Shown: piece by piece, positions 47,656 through 56,760 of the stretch | Numbering within the stretch: the stretch's first letter is position 1 | How the letters are laid out: the number at the start of each line of letters is the position of its first letter | NCBI RefSeq assembly: GCF_002007215.1 | Contig: NZ_MUHX01000002.1 | Span: 1-64,000, forward strand | Direction: 5' to 3' | Length of the DNA stretch: 64,000 bases | Origin: Pyramidobacter sp. C12-8 | GTDB lineage: Bacteria; Synergistota; Synergistia; Synergistales; Dethiosulfovibrionaceae | Program-made: the position numbers and the translations under genes | Notes under the pieces: generated by a model | What the model saw: only the letters and a program-made list of their open reading frames with translations | What the model was told of the DNA's origin: nothing | Databases searched by the model: none

Positions 47656-48148
47656 CGGAGACCTCCTTCAGTTTGAGGAAATCGAGCACCGAAACGCCGT
47701 AGCGCCGCTCGTCCGCCAGCTCCCAGGGCGAATCATCCAGGTCAAGCGGCTCGCGCCCGGCGCGCTCGAGGATCACCGTGCCGCCGGGCTTCAACAGTCC
47801 GGCATGAGCGCCGAGGAGCCGCGGCAGCTCGCTCATCCACTTCATCTCATAGGGCGGATCGGCGAAGATCACGTCGAAGCTCAGCCCGCGCTTTTCCAGC
47901 CAATTCAGCGCCCTGCGCACGTCCATGCAGAGGGCGGTATGATTTTCCGCGCCCAGCGCGCGGCGGATCTCCGCCGCCCGGTCGCGCAGCAGCTCCACCG
48001 TGACGATCGACGCGCCGCGGGCGCGCGCCTCCTTCGCCACCCGCCCGGTGCCGGAGAACAGATCGAGAAAGCTCATGCCCGACAGCGGCCCGAGGATACT
48101 GAACAGCGCCCCCAGCGTCTTGCCGGCGGTCGGCCTGACCTCTTTCAC
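47642..48148 (-). CDS. rsmD: 16S rRNA (guanine966-N2)-methyltransferase
   Basis: 168 aa from GTG 48148, overlapping the trmB stop (GTGA). 'RPTAGKTLGALFSIL', SAM site 'FLDLFSGTGRVAKEA' and catalytic 'FADPPYE' are present. It is shorter at the N-terminus than usual RsmD (which opens with a RIIAG-type strand), so ~15 residues may be missing. The frame upstream is a trmB shadow. Confidence 0.88.
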   Translation of the reverse strand: MKEVRPTAGKTLGALFSILGPLSGMSFLDLFSGTGRVAKEARARGASIVTVELLRDRAAEIRRALGAENHTALCMDVRRALNWLEKRGLSFDVIFADPPYEMKWMSELPRLLGAHAGLLKPGGTVILERAGREPLDLDDSPWELADERRYGVSVLDFLKLKEVSDVQA

Positions 48149-49089
48149 TGTTCCCGGATCCTCCGCGCCGCATCCTCGACGGCGAAGCGCACCGCCGGCG
48201 TCAGAAACGGGGCGAAGACGCCGTCCAGCTTGACCAGCGTACACTCCGGCTTACTGACGATTTTGACGTAGAACTTCTGTTCGTAGCCGGAGTCGGTGCA
48301 GATCGTCTCCTCCAGCAGCGTGCCGTCGGCGGCGCAAAAACCGCCGCGGAAAGCCCAGTGCGAATCCTCGCCATGGCGCCCCTGCGCGCTGCCCGTCCGG
48401 CCGGTCACCGTCCGGTCGAGAAGTTCAAGATCGACCAGCACCGCCGGCGCGATTCTTACGTGCATGTCCTCCACGCTCCCTTCCACCATTCGCGGCACGC
48501 TCCAGGGCGCCGTTTTCTCGATGTAAAGATGATGAATGTCCTTGCCCATGTCCAGCCATTTGCGCTCGTACTTGGTGGTGATGCCGCGCCGGAAATTGAG
48601 GCGGCGCTCGGCCAGCTTCAGCGCCGCGTGCGAGCCGAGGATCCGTTCGACCTCGTCGGCGTACCAGGCTTCGTCGGTGGCCATCTCAAAGACGCCGCCG
48701 ATCTTCAGCACCGAGGCCAACAGAGCGGAAAAACCTTCCGAGGTGACGCGGCGGCGCGCATGGCGCTCCTTCGGCCAGGGGCAGGGAAAACTCATGTAGA
48801 TGCGCTCCACCGAGTTATCGGCGAAACACTCGCGCACGAGGAAGCGCGCGTCGCCGCACAGCAGGCGCACGTTCCCCAGCTTCAGGCGCGCGACGCGCGA
48901 CAGCGCTTTTTCGAGGCACATGTGGGAAACTTCCACGCCGTAAACCAGCGCTTCCGGGCGTTTCTGCGCGAGGTCGACGAGAAAATCGCCGTTGCCGAAG
49001 CCGATCTCGATCAGCCGCGGCGCGCCCTCGCGCTCGGCCGGCAGGCGGCATTCCGGCGTCGGTCTGAGGACCACGTCTCCACGATTCAA
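48145..49089 (-). CDS. trmB: tRNA (guanine46-N7)-methyltransferase with long C-terminal extension
   Basis: ~314 aa from TTG 49089 (GGAGGG ~8 nt upstream). ATG 49191 would add 34 codons but has no ribosome site and runs through a CGCAGGG/CCCTGCG hairpin (~49118-49145). 'LIEIGFGNGDFLVDLAQKRP', 'SFPCPWPKERHARRR' and 'TDEAWYADEVERIL' are TrmB motifs, all in the first ~190 residues. About 120 further residues (after ~'HHLYIEKTAPWSVPRM') form an extension absent from E. coli TrmB. Confidence 0.88.
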   Translation of the reverse strand: MNRGDVVLRPTPECRLPAEREGAPRLIEIGFGNGDFLVDLAQKRPEALVYGVEVSHMCLEKALSRVARLKLGNVRLLCGDARFLVRECFADNSVERIYMSFPCPWPKERHARRRVTSEGFSALLASVLKIGGVFEMATDEAWYADEVERILGSHAALKLAERRLNFRRGITTKYERKWLDMGKDIHHLYIEKTAPWSVPRMVEGSVEDMHVRIAPAVLVDLELLDRTVTGRTGSAQGRHGEDSHWAFRGGFCAADGTLLEETICTDSGYEQKFYVKIVSKPECTLVKLDGVFAPFLTPAVRFAVEDAARRIREQ

Positions 49090-49352
49090 AATTCTTCCCT
49101 CCAATGCCTTTTTCACGCAGGGGGAAAATCCATGACTCTCCCTGCGTTTTGCAGGCGCGGAATTCTCGTTTTTTTCTGAAAGACGGCCCATTATAACAAA
49201 AAAATCCGCGCCGCGTGAACGGTCCGTCCGCCGCCGTTTTCGAGGGCGAAAAGACGTTCCACGTGGAACATTTCCTATTTTTTCTTGGCGCCGCCGCGTT
49301 CGCGGCGATATCTTTCAGGAAATACGACGATCGCGCGCCGAACCGCGCGGGC

Positions 49353-49400
49353 AAAAAAGGCCGGGCTTCTTTTTCATCGACAAAAAAAGAAGTCCGGCCT
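49353..49400 (-). terminator. terminator after mrp
   Basis: AGGCCGGGCTTCTTTTT / AAAAAGAAGTCCGGCCT with one mismatch, and a T run on the minus strand. Confidence 0.8.
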
Positions 49401-49417
49401 CCCCGTTCAAAAATCGG

Positions 49418-50242
49418 TCACACGCGGCCCTTCACGCCGACGGCTGCGGCGGTCAGAGCCTGCATGAGCTCGTCGTTTTCGTATTCCTCGAGACGTCCCG
49501 CGTCGCCGAGCTCGGTCAGCTTCTGATCGACGGGAATGCGCGCCAACGTCTTGAGGCTGAAAAGCTTCTCGATCTCCTCGCGGTGCGACGAGCCGAAAAG
49601 GTCCCAGCGCTCGCCGCAGTGCGGGCACACCGCGTAGGACATGTTCTCCACCAGGCCGAGCAGCGGCACGTTCATCATCTTGCCGAGATTGATCTGCTTC
49701 TGCACGATCATCGTCGACAGCCCCTGCGGCATGGTCACGGCCAGGATGCCGTCGACCTGGATGCTTTGCATGACCGTCAGCGGCGCGTCGGCGGTCCCCG
49801 GCGGCAGATCGATGACGGCGAAGTCGAGCCCGCCCCAAGCGCCGTCTTCCCAGAACTGCTTGATGGTGCCGCTGATCAGCGGACCGCGCCAGACGACGGG
49901 CGCGCCGTCGTCCTTGAGCAGCAGATTGACGGAAAGCACTTTGATGCCATTGGCCGTGGCAGGCATTTGGATCTTGTTGTTCTCCACGTACGGCGGCCGA
50001 TCGATGCCCAGCAGTTTCGGGATCGAAGGACCGGTGACGTCGGCGTCGAGCACGCCGACGCGGTAGCCGGCGCGGTTCAGCGCCACCGCCAGCAGCGCCG
50101 ACACGGTGCTTTTGCCGACGCCGCCCTTGCCGCTGCCGACGGCGATGATGCGGCCGACGCCCTGCCGCGTCGGGCCGGGGATCTTATTGCAGTTTCCGGC
50201 CGACGAGCAGCTGCTGCACGAACCATTACACGTCTCGCTCAT
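49418..50242 (-). CDS. mrp: Mrp/NBP35-type P-loop Fe-S cluster carrier
   Basis: 274 aa. N-terminal Cys cluster 'CNGSCSSCSSAGNC' (residues 5-18), deviant Walker A 'SGKGGVGKSTVSALLAVAL', 'DADVTGPSIPKLLG' and the C-terminal CxxC 'AVCPHCGERWDLFG'. Carries and inserts [4Fe-4S] clusters in the many Fe-S proteins of this anaerobe (KorD, NfnB, RlmD). Monocistronic. Confidence 0.92.
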   Translation of the reverse strand: MSETCNGSCSSCSSAGNCNKIPGPTRQGVGRIIAVGSGKGGVGKSTVSALLAVALNRAGYRVGVLDADVTGPSIPKLLGIDRPPYVENNKIQMPATANGIKVLSVNLLLKDDGAPVVWRGPLISGTIKQFWEDGAWGGLDFAVIDLPPGTADAPLTVMQSIQVDGILAVTMPQGLSTMIVQKQINLGKMMNVPLLGLVENMSYAVCPHCGERWDLFGSSHREEIEKLFSLKTLARIPVDQKLTELGDAGRLEEYENDELMQALTAAAVGVKGRV

Positions 50243-50300
50243 AACACAAGCCTCCCCAAATAAAAACTCAACGGCCCCATCATACCACTTTTACGCCGTT

Positions 50301-51128
50301 TTATCCGAGAATCAGCTCGCCAGCCGTGGAAACGAGCGTCGTTTTGACCAGCGTCACCGCCGGACGCACGCCGCTGCCGCGGATCGCGTTGGTCAGCACG
50401 CGCGCCGCCAGCACGCCCAGTTCTCTGACCGGCACGCGCAAGCAGTTGGCGCGCAGCAGACGCGCCAGCCGTTCGTCGCCGCAGAGCAGGTCGGGGCGTT
50501 CGCCGTCGGGCGAATTCTTCGCCCCGTCCCAGATCACGAACGGTTCGCCGTCGCCCATTTCCGTTTCCAGTTCCGCCAGGAACTCCATCACGGCCGCCGG
50601 ACCGCCGCGATAGCGCACGGGACGACGCCCCGCCAGCGCGCGGACCCGCGCCGAGACGCTCTCGCGCTCCAGCGCCACGCTGAATTGGCCTGCGCACGCC
50701 GATGGTCCGATGCAGACCACGGGGATTTCCAACGCGCCGAGCTCCCGCGCCTGCGCGCCGAACCAGATCAGTCCGTCGGCCTTGCGCCCTTCGACGCGAC
50801 GCAGCACGTTGGCGGCCAGCGAGGCGCTGCCGCCCTCAAAAAGGAGCAGCTCCATCTTGCAGCGCGACAGCACGCCGGATACCGCGCTCAGGAACTCGCC
50901 CGTCCACGGCGCGTCCATGCATTCCAGCACCACGCCGATGACGCCGGTGCGTTTGCTGGAAAGTCCGCTGGCCACCGCGTCCAGTTCGTAGCCCAGTTTT
51001 TTTGCCGCTTTCCAGACGCGACCGCGCGTCTCCGCGGAAATGCGCCGGTCGCCCCTCAGCGCGCGGCTGACGGTGCCTTTGTTGACGCCCGCCTCGAGCG
51101 CCACGTCGGCCATCGTGACCCGAGCCAT
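50301..51128 (-). CDS. LacI-family transcriptional regulator (short form)
   Basis: 275 aa from ATG 51128. N-terminal LacI headpiece 'VTMADVALEAGVNKGTVSRALRGDRR' then a ligand domain with 'DAVASGLSSKRTGVIGVVLE'. It is ~55 residues shorter than typical LacI proteins, with a compressed effector domain ('VVCIGPSACAGQF', 'KTTLVSTAGELILG'), so the effector fold may be atypical. It follows the ThrRS-like/kinase gene by 10 nt, suggesting co-transcription with it. Target unknown. Confidence 0.85.
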   Translation of the reverse strand: MARVTMADVALEAGVNKGTVSRALRGDRRISAETRGRVWKAAKKLGYELDAVASGLSSKRTGVIGVVLECMDAPWTGEFLSAVSGVLSRCKMELLLFEGGSASLAANVLRRVEGRKADGLIWFGAQARELGALEIPVVCIGPSACAGQFSVALERESVSARVRALAGRRPVRYRGGPAAVMEFLAELETEMGDGEPFVIWDGAKNSPDGERPDLLCGDERLARLLRANCLRVPVRELGVLAARVLTNAIRGSGVRPAVTLVKTTLVSTAGELILG

Positions 51129-51138
51129 GACGGGCGCC

Positions 51139-52815
51139 TCAGATCTCGATGATGCTGCCGCCGATGAACTCGCGCAGCAGCGAATTGCTGGGCACCAGAC
51201 GGGGATCCATGGCCGGCACGAAGCGCAGCATGCGCAGCAGCCGCATCGCCTCGCCGCGCTGGGGCGATTCCTCGCCGACGGAGCGCAGCAAGTTTTCGGC
51301 ATAAGGTTTCATCACCGGCAGCTCGTAGATCAGCGACGAGTTGAACATCACGTCGGCGTTCTTCTGATAGGGGAAGATATATCTTGCCGCGCCGCGTACC
51401 ACCGAGGGCCAGCGGTTCAGCGTCGCCTCGGGCGAGTTGCCGCGGGTGCGGTTGTCGCGGATCAAGCGCCGCAGCAGGCGCAGGTCGGTCGTACTGGTGC
51501 GGGAATGCTGGTCGAGGCAGAGGCTGGTCAACGGCGAGAGGAACACGCCGTAGCGCGCCTGCGGAGGGATCGCCGCCAGCACTTTGTCGTTGAGCCCGTG
51601 GAGTCCCTCGAGGATCAGCACGTCGTCCTTTTCCAGTTTCAGTTCGGCTCCGGCCATGCGACGCCCCTCGTAAAAGTCGAAGCGCGGCAGCCGTACCGTT
51701 TTTCCCGTCAGCAGCGCATGGATGTGCTCGTTCAACAGCTCGGTGTCCACCGCCTCGACCGCCTCGAAGTCGCGCTTGCCGTCCTCGTCGAGCGGGCACT
51801 TGTCGCGGTCCACGAAGTAGTCGTCCAGCGAGATCGCCACGGGGCGCCGGCCGGCCACTTCCAGCTGGATGCGCAGCTTGTGCGACGTGGTCGTCTTGCC
51901 GGAGCCCGACGGGCCGGCGATGGTGATGACGCGGCGCTCGGGGACGCTCAAAAAATCCTGCGTCACCTCGGCGACCTTCTGGGCGTGAAGCGCTTCGGAC
52001 ATGAGGATCAGTTCCTTGCCGCCGTCGCGCGCCACCGCTTCGCAGATCTCCACGAGATTGACGACGTGGAGCTTGCGCATCCAGTCGGCGTAGTCGAGAA
52101 ATACCGTCGAAAGCTTGTGCGAAGGCCGGTATTCGGGCAGCCCGCCGCGGCTCAGCGCGACCGGGAAGCGCAGCACGACGCCCGGCGTCAGTTTCGAAAG
52201 CTTGTAAGGACGAAGATAGCCGGTGGAAGGAACCATCGGCGAATAGAAGTGGTCGCGCTCGCCGTCGCAGCAGGCCATCTCCACGGGCAGATCGGACCAC
52301 ATATGAGCCAGCAGTTTCGCCTTGTCGGGGCGCTCGTGTTCTTCGAAAAAACGCCGCGCTTCGTCGATCGGCGTCATCTCGGCGCGGATGGGCAAATCGG
52401 CGGCGATGATCCGTTCCATCTCCGCGGCGATGGCGCTGACCTTGTCCGCGGGGATTTCCTCGTCTTCGCCGTTAAGCCGTTCCCCCGGACGGGGCATAAG
52501 CTCCCAGAACGTGCCTTCGGAAATGGAATGGGTAACGCGCAGCCCGCGCCCCAGCACGCGACGGGCGGCAATGGTCAGCACGAAGCTCAGCGAGCTCTGA
52601 AAGACGCTCACGCCCTCCGCCGAGGCCAAGTCGACCCAGCTGATCCGGGCGTTCTTGTCCACGATCCAGTTCAGCGGACGCAGATAATGATTGACGTGCC
52701 ACGCCACCACCGGCACGCCGCTTTGCGAGCCGCCCAAGCGGCGCAACAGTTCCTCGCCGCTTGTCGGCGCGTCGCACGGCACGCTCTTTCCGTCGGGGAA
52801 AAACACGTTAAACAT
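51139..52815 (-). CDS. nucleoside (uridine) kinase with ThrRS-like N-terminal domains
   Basis: 558 aa. Residues ~1-60 resemble a TGS-like domain and ~70-230 a threonyl-tRNA-synthetase second additional domain ('VTHSISEGTFWELMPRPGE', then 'HMWSDLPVEMACCDGERDHF'); the C-terminal part is a uridine-kinase/phosphoribulokinase P-loop NTPase with 'GPSGSGKTTT' (301-310), 'SLDDYFVDRDKCPLDEDG' and 'ILEGLHGLNDKVL'. Such fusions are annotated as uridine kinase-like; nucleoside is unproven. Followed by the LacI-type regulator in the same operon. Confidence 0.88.
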   Translation of the reverse strand: MFNVFFPDGKSVPCDAPTSGEELLRRLGGSQSGVPVVAWHVNHYLRPLNWIVDKNARISWVDLASAEGVSVFQSSLSFVLTIAARRVLGRGLRVTHSISEGTFWELMPRPGERLNGEDEEIPADKVSAIAAEMERIIAADLPIRAEMTPIDEARRFFEEHERPDKAKLLAHMWSDLPVEMACCDGERDHFYSPMVPSTGYLRPYKLSKLTPGVVLRFPVALSRGGLPEYRPSHKLSTVFLDYADWMRKLHVVNLVEICEAVARDGGKELILMSEALHAQKVAEVTQDFLSVPERRVITIAGPSGSGKTTTSHKLRIQLEVAGRRPVAISLDDYFVDRDKCPLDEDGKRDFEAVEAVDTELLNEHIHALLTGKTVRLPRFDFYEGRRMAGAELKLEKDDVLILEGLHGLNDKVLAAIPPQARYGVFLSPLTSLCLDQHSRTSTTDLRLLRRLIRDNRTRGNSPEATLNRWPSVVRGAARYIFPYQKNADVMFNSSLIYELPVMKPYAENLLRSVGEESPQRGEAMRLLRMLRFVPAMDPRLVPSNSLLREFIGGSIIEI

Positions 52816-52868
52816 CTCCCAGCCTCCTCACAGACAGGTCTGCGCGGCGAAATCGTACCGCGCGCATT

Positions 52869-52897
52869 TTGCCTTTTATTATACCGTGTCATACAAT
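52869..52897 (+). promoter_or_regulatory. promoter of the 50-aa gene
   Basis: TTGCCT (52869-52874), 17 bp, TACAAT (52892-52897). Confidence 0.55.
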
Positions 52898-52947
52898 AAT
52901 CGGCGCAGCGCGAGTGAGAAATCTTCGTGCAAAGGAGGCGAACACCC

Positions 52948-53100
52948 ATGGCCGACGGTTTCGAAAGCGACCGCAGCGAAGCCTATTTCAACGGCGGCAT
53001 GAAGCCGCGCCCGGCGCCGCGACGCATCGGGGCGGCCGAGAAAAAACGCGGCGGGAAAACGGCCGCGGCGAAACGAAAGGATCCCCGCTCCGGAGGATAA
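52948..53100 (+). CDS. small basic protein of unknown function
   Basis: 50 aa from ATG 52948 with a near-perfect AAAGGAGG ribosome site (~9 nt upstream). Soluble, very basic C-terminal half (AAEKKRGGKTAAAKRK region), N-terminal 'ADGFESDRSEAYFNGGMKP'. No family recognised. Its last codons and TAA (53098-53100) lie in the loop and 5' arm of a strong terminator (53076-53127), so translation and transcription end together. Confidence 0.7.
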   Translation: MADGFESDRSEAYFNGGMKPRPAPRRIGAAEKKRGGKTAAAKRKDPRSGG

Positions 53101-53130
53101 AAATTTCCTCCGGAGCGGGGATCCTTTTTC
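53076..53130. terminator. terminator overlapping the 3' end of the 50-aa gene
   Basis: AAAGGATCCCCGCTCCGGAGG (53076-53096) pairs with CCTCCGGAGCGGGGATCCTTT (53107-53127); the loop contains the TAA stop. It also faces the minus-strand gene ending at 53141. Confidence 0.9.
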
Positions 53131-53140
53131 GATCCGCGGC

Positions 53141-53626
53141 TTAGCAGTTGATGATGAAGTGTTCGGGTTCGTAAAAGGTCTGGAAGTCGGTGAGGTTGTT
53201 CTCACGGGCGATGTTTTCCACCTCGTCCTCGCTCTCCACGCTGAAAACGTCCACGCCCTCGTCGGTGTAATTGACGAGCAGGCAGCCGTAGCCTTCCTTG
53301 ACGCCGTCCTTGAAAGCCTGGAGGTACAGTTCCAGCTCGATCAGGTCCTCGAAGAAGATCTCGCTGGACAGTTCGCCTTCGCTCTCCGCGCCTTCCTCGT
53401 CCTCCGTCAGCGCCTGAAGATAGGAAGCGATGCGTTCGTTCATCGTCTGTTCGAACTCGGGGGCGATGTCGAGCTGCATCTCGTCCTCGTTCAGCTCCCT
53501 GAAACTGCCGGCCGGTTTCCCTTCAAGCCACAGCTCGCCGGAATACAGAAGGCTCTCGTCGTTGTCCCGCTCGGCCAGATTGTGGATTTCCACCCCGTTG
53601 ATCGACGCGTGCTCGATGTCTTTCAT
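53141..53626 (-). CDS. acidic protein of unknown function
   Basis: 161 aa from ATG 53626 with AAGGAG ~9 nt upstream. Strongly acidic (many E/D), no signal or transmembrane region; N-terminal 'SINGVEIHNLAERDNDESLL', a helical 'FEQTMNERIASYLQALTEDE' and a C-terminal 'YGCLLVNYTDEGVDVFSVES'. Family not recognised. Monocistronic between a terminator and the AEC transporter. Confidence 0.75.
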   Translation of the reverse strand: MKDIEHASINGVEIHNLAERDNDESLLYSGELWLEGKPAGSFRELNEDEMQLDIAPEFEQTMNERIASYLQALTEDEEGAESEGELSSEIFFEDLIELELYLQAFKDGVKEGYGCLLVNYTDEGVDVFSVESEDEVENIARENNLTDFQTFYEPEHFIINC

Positions 53627-53738
53627 TTTAGAAGGTCTCCTTCCCGGAACTTTCATTCCTCGGAATGCTGTCACTCATTTTACCCGAATCGGAGCGTAAC
53701 CGCCAGCCTCCTTTTCGCGGAGCCGCCTTTTTTTAGAC

Positions 53739-54665
53739 TCATAACAGGAAACGGATCACCAGCGGCAGCGTCAGCACCGACAGCATCGTGCTGACCATGA
53801 CGGCGCGGGCCGTATAATCGCCGTCCATGCCCATGGCTTCGGCCATTGGAAACGTGTTCATGGCCACCGGCATGGCCATGACGAGGATGCAGGTTTTCAC
53901 CATCTCGGGCTGAGACGGGAAAAATCTAAAACCCAGCGCGAGGATCAGCGGCGAAATGATCAGACGTACGATCATGTCGGGCCAGACCTGAAGCAGATCG
54001 CGCCGCAGCTCGCCGGGCTTGAGCTTCATGCCCAGCGTTATCAGCGCCAGCCCGGTGCCGAGGTCGCCGAGAATCTTCAGCGACAGGTCGAGCCAGCGCG
54101 GCAGAGGCAGGCCGACGCCCACATTCCAAAGCGCTCCCAACACGATGCTGAGCACCACGGGATTACGGCTCAGCGAACGGAAAACGCGCCGCAGGGAATC
54201 CTTTCTCAGCCCGCCGTGAAGCACGATCAGACCGCTGACGGCAGAAAAAATTTCAAAACCCGCCACGGAAAGCGCCATGAAGCGCCCGTAATATTCGAGC
54301 GCGCCTTCGCCCCAAAGCATGACCACAGCCGGCATGCCCATAAACATGTTGTTCGAGCGGATCGCCATCATCACCGAGGCAGCTTTGCGCCGCGCGTCGC
54401 CGCGCCGAAAACGCTCGCTCAGCCAGGCGCAGAAGATCATGCCCAAGTAGCCGCCGTACAGCGCAAGGACGAAATTGACGTCGCCAAGATCGCGGGCGCT
54501 GACCGACAGCGTGATGCGGAAAACCAGGCAGGGCGCGGCCACATAAAAAACAACGCGCCCCATCTGCGAGCCGCCCTCGTCGTTCAAGATCCCCACGCGC
54601 TTCAACCCCCACCCCGTCATGATGCAGCACATGATGGGCAGGATCAACAGAAAACCGCCAAGCAT
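53739..54665 (-). CDS. AEC-family transporter
   Basis: 308 aa, ~9-10 transmembrane helices. 'AIRSNNMFMGMPAVVMLWGE' near residues 101-120 and 'LALITLGMKLKPGELRRDL' plus the closing 'AMNTFPMAEAMGMDGD' match the auxin efflux carrier/malonate family, proton- or sodium-coupled carriers of organic anions. Substrate unknown. ATG 54665 with GGCGGAGGTGCTG upstream. Confidence 0.88.
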   Translation of the reverse strand: MLGGFLLILPIMCCIMTGWGLKRVGILNDEGGSQMGRVVFYVAAPCLVFRITLSVSARDLGDVNFVLALYGGYLGMIFCAWLSERFRRGDARRKAASVMMAIRSNNMFMGMPAVVMLWGEGALEYYGRFMALSVAGFEIFSAVSGLIVLHGGLRKDSLRRVFRSLSRNPVVLSIVLGALWNVGVGLPLPRWLDLSLKILGDLGTGLALITLGMKLKPGELRRDLLQVWPDMIVRLIISPLILALGFRFFPSQPEMVKTCILVMAMPVAMNTFPMAEAMGMDGDYTARAVMVSTMLSVLTLPLVIRFLL

Positions 54666-54832
54666 GACCTCAGCACCTCCGCCGGAAAATGTTTTTCATT
54701 ATAAATTTTCCGGCGGAAAAAGGGAACCCCGCTTCGATCCGATTGTCGAAGCTTCCCCGAGACGATATAATGGACTTGAAATATGAGACGGCATTCCCGA
54801 TCAGACCATCCAGAAAGAAGGAAAAATCCATC

Positions 54833-56215
54833 ATGATCCCGGTTCCTTCCCGCATTTTTCGCGAGTACGACATCCGCGGCGAAGCCGAGAGCGAACTGAC
54901 CGACGAAAACGTGCGGGCGGTCGCGCGCGCCTACGGCACGTATTTGAAACGCGCCGGTATCCTCAAAGCCACCGTAGGCGGCGACGTACGCCTGTCCACC
55001 GAGCGGATCCGCGCCGCCGCCATCGAAGGCCTGCGCTCCTGCGGCGTCGACGTCATCGACCTCGGCACGGTGACCACGCCCATGCTCTACTGGAGCTTCT
55101 TCCGCTTCGGCGTCGACGGCGGCGTCATGATCACCGGCAGTCACAATCCGAAGGACATGAACGGCCTCAAGCTGGGGTTCAAAAAAGCCACGCTGTTCGG
55201 CGAAGAAATCCAGAAGATCCGCCGCATGGCGCAGACGGGCGACTTCGACCTCGCCGCCGCGCCGGGAGCGCTGGAAAAAGCCGACATCGCCGACGGATAC
55301 GTCGCCATGCTGACGGAGAAAGTGCGTCTGCCGCGGCCGATGAAGATCGTCATCGACCCCGCCAACGGCACGGCGGCGCTGTTCGCCGGCAGATTCTTCA
55401 AAGCCCTCGGCTGCGACGTCACCGCCCTGTACGACACGCCCGACGGCACCTTTCCCAACCACCATCCCGACCCTCAGAAGAAGGAGAACATGCGGGACTT
55501 GGCGCGCACAGTCGTGGAGGTCGGCGCCGAGGCCGGCTTCGGCTTCGACGGCGACGCCGACCGCATCGGCGTCGTCGACAACGAAGGCGGGATCGTCGGC
55601 GGCGACATTCTCATGGCCCTGTTCTGGCGCGAGATTCTGCCCAAATATCCCGGCGCCACCGCCATCATCGAAGTGAAATGCTCCAAAGCGCTCGAAGAAG
55701 AAGTGCGCCGCCTCGGCGGCAAACCCTGTTATTACAAAGCCGGCCATTCGCTGATCAAGGCCGAGATGAAGCGCATCGGCGCGCCCTTCGCCGGCGAATA
55801 TTCGGGACACATGTTCTTCGCCGACGAATATTACGGCTACGACGATTCCTTCTACGCCGCCGCCCGGCTGCTGCGCCTCGTCGCCGCCGGCCGCGAGACG
55901 CTGGCGCAGATGCGCGCCTCAATCCCCGCCTACTGCCACACCGAGGAGATGCGCATCGACTGCCCCGACGAGCGCAAGTTCGAGGTGATGAAGCAGATCA
56001 CCGCGCAGGCACTCAAAGACCACGACGCCATCACCGTCGACGGCGTGCGCATCCTCTACGACGGCGGCTGGGGGCTGATCCGCGCCTCCAACACCCAGCC
56101 CGTGCTGGCCGTCAGGTGCGAAGGCACGACGCCCGAGAAGCGCGACCAGATCGCAGCCGACATCCGCGCCCGCATCCTTCGCGCCGGACTGCCCGACTTC
56201 CAATGGAAAATGTAA
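54833..56215 (+). CDS. phosphomannomutase/phosphoglucomutase
   Basis: 460 aa alpha-D-phosphohexomutase. Catalytic phosphoserine Ser103 in 'TGSHNPKDMNGLKL', Mg loop 'GFDGDADRIGVVDNEG' near residue 240, sugar-binding 'EYSGHMFFADEYYGYDD' and the phosphate-binding 'SNTQPVLAVRCEG'. Interconverts mannose/glucose 6- and 1-phosphate for envelope polysaccharide and lipopolysaccharide precursors. ATG 54833 has AAGGAAAA upstream. Followed 10 nt later by ybaK. Confidence 0.95.
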   Translation: MIPVPSRIFREYDIRGEAESELTDENVRAVARAYGTYLKRAGILKATVGGDVRLSTERIRAAAIEGLRSCGVDVIDLGTVTTPMLYWSFFRFGVDGGVMITGSHNPKDMNGLKLGFKKATLFGEEIQKIRRMAQTGDFDLAAAPGALEKADIADGYVAMLTEKVRLPRPMKIVIDPANGTAALFAGRFFKALGCDVTALYDTPDGTFPNHHPDPQKKENMRDLARTVVEVGAEAGFGFDGDADRIGVVDNEGGIVGGDILMALFWREILPKYPGATAIIEVKCSKALEEEVRRLGGKPCYYKAGHSLIKAEMKRIGAPFAGEYSGHMFFADEYYGYDDSFYAAARLLRLVAAGRETLAQMRASIPAYCHTEEMRIDCPDERKFEVMKQITAQALKDHDAITVDGVRILYDGGWGLIRASNTQPVLAVRCEGTTPEKRDQIAADIRARILRAGLPDFQWKM

Positions 56216-56225
56216 GGAGACTGTC

Positions 56226-56708
56226 ATGACCGATCCCGTTGAAAAAGTGCAAAAGGCTCTCGACGAACTTCACTACGAAGGGAGCATCATCCACAGCGAC
56301 GCCACCATCTTCACCGTCGAAGACGCTTCCAAAGCGATCGGCGTCACGCCGGGCGAGATCCTCAAGAGCCTGATCTTCATGGTCGACGGACAGCCCTGGC
56401 TCGTGCTCATGTCCGGTCCGAACAAAGTCCATTCGGGCAAGATCAAGCGGCTCAGCCAGGGACATCGCGTCACTATGGCTTCGCCCGACTACGTTTTCGA
56501 GAACTTCGGTTTCAGAATCGGCGGCGTGCCGCCCCTCGGCTATCCGCGGACGCTGCCCGCGCTGCTGGACGAGGATTTGTGGAATTTTTCCATTGTCTGG
56601 GCTGCGGCCGGCACCGACCACGCTTTCTTTCCCATCGCCCCGGAAACGCTGCGAGAATACACCCAGGGACAGAAAGCGGCCGTCAAGAAAGAGCCCCCTC
56701 AGCCGTGA
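56226..56708 (+). CDS. ybaK: YbaK/EbsC-family aminoacyl-tRNA deacylase
   Basis: 160 aa. 'KSLIFMVDGQPWLVLMSGPNKVHSGKIKRL' region (cited in parts: KSLIFMVDG, SGPNKVHSGK) and 'GGVPPLGYP' are the YbaK/ProX signatures, with the catalytic Lys and Gly loop. Hydrolyses mischarged Cys- or Ala-tRNA-Pro or related species. Translationally linked to the phosphomutase (10 nt), with no obvious functional link. Confidence 0.92.
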   Translation: MTDPVEKVQKALDELHYEGSIIHSDATIFTVEDASKAIGVTPGEILKSLIFMVDGQPWLVLMSGPNKVHSGKIKRLSQGHRVTMASPDYVFENFGFRIGGVPPLGYPRTLPALLDEDLWNFSIVWAAAGTDHAFFPIAPETLREYTQGQKAAVKKEPPQP

Positions 56709-56760
56709 TCTTCCGCCCCTTCTTCCATCCTGACGATGAAAGAACAGAAAGGAGCTTCCC

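Noticed and set aside
49090-49191. Longer TrmB start at ATG 49191
   Set aside because: No ribosome site and the extra codons run through a terminator-like hairpin; TTG 49089 has GGAGGG upstream.
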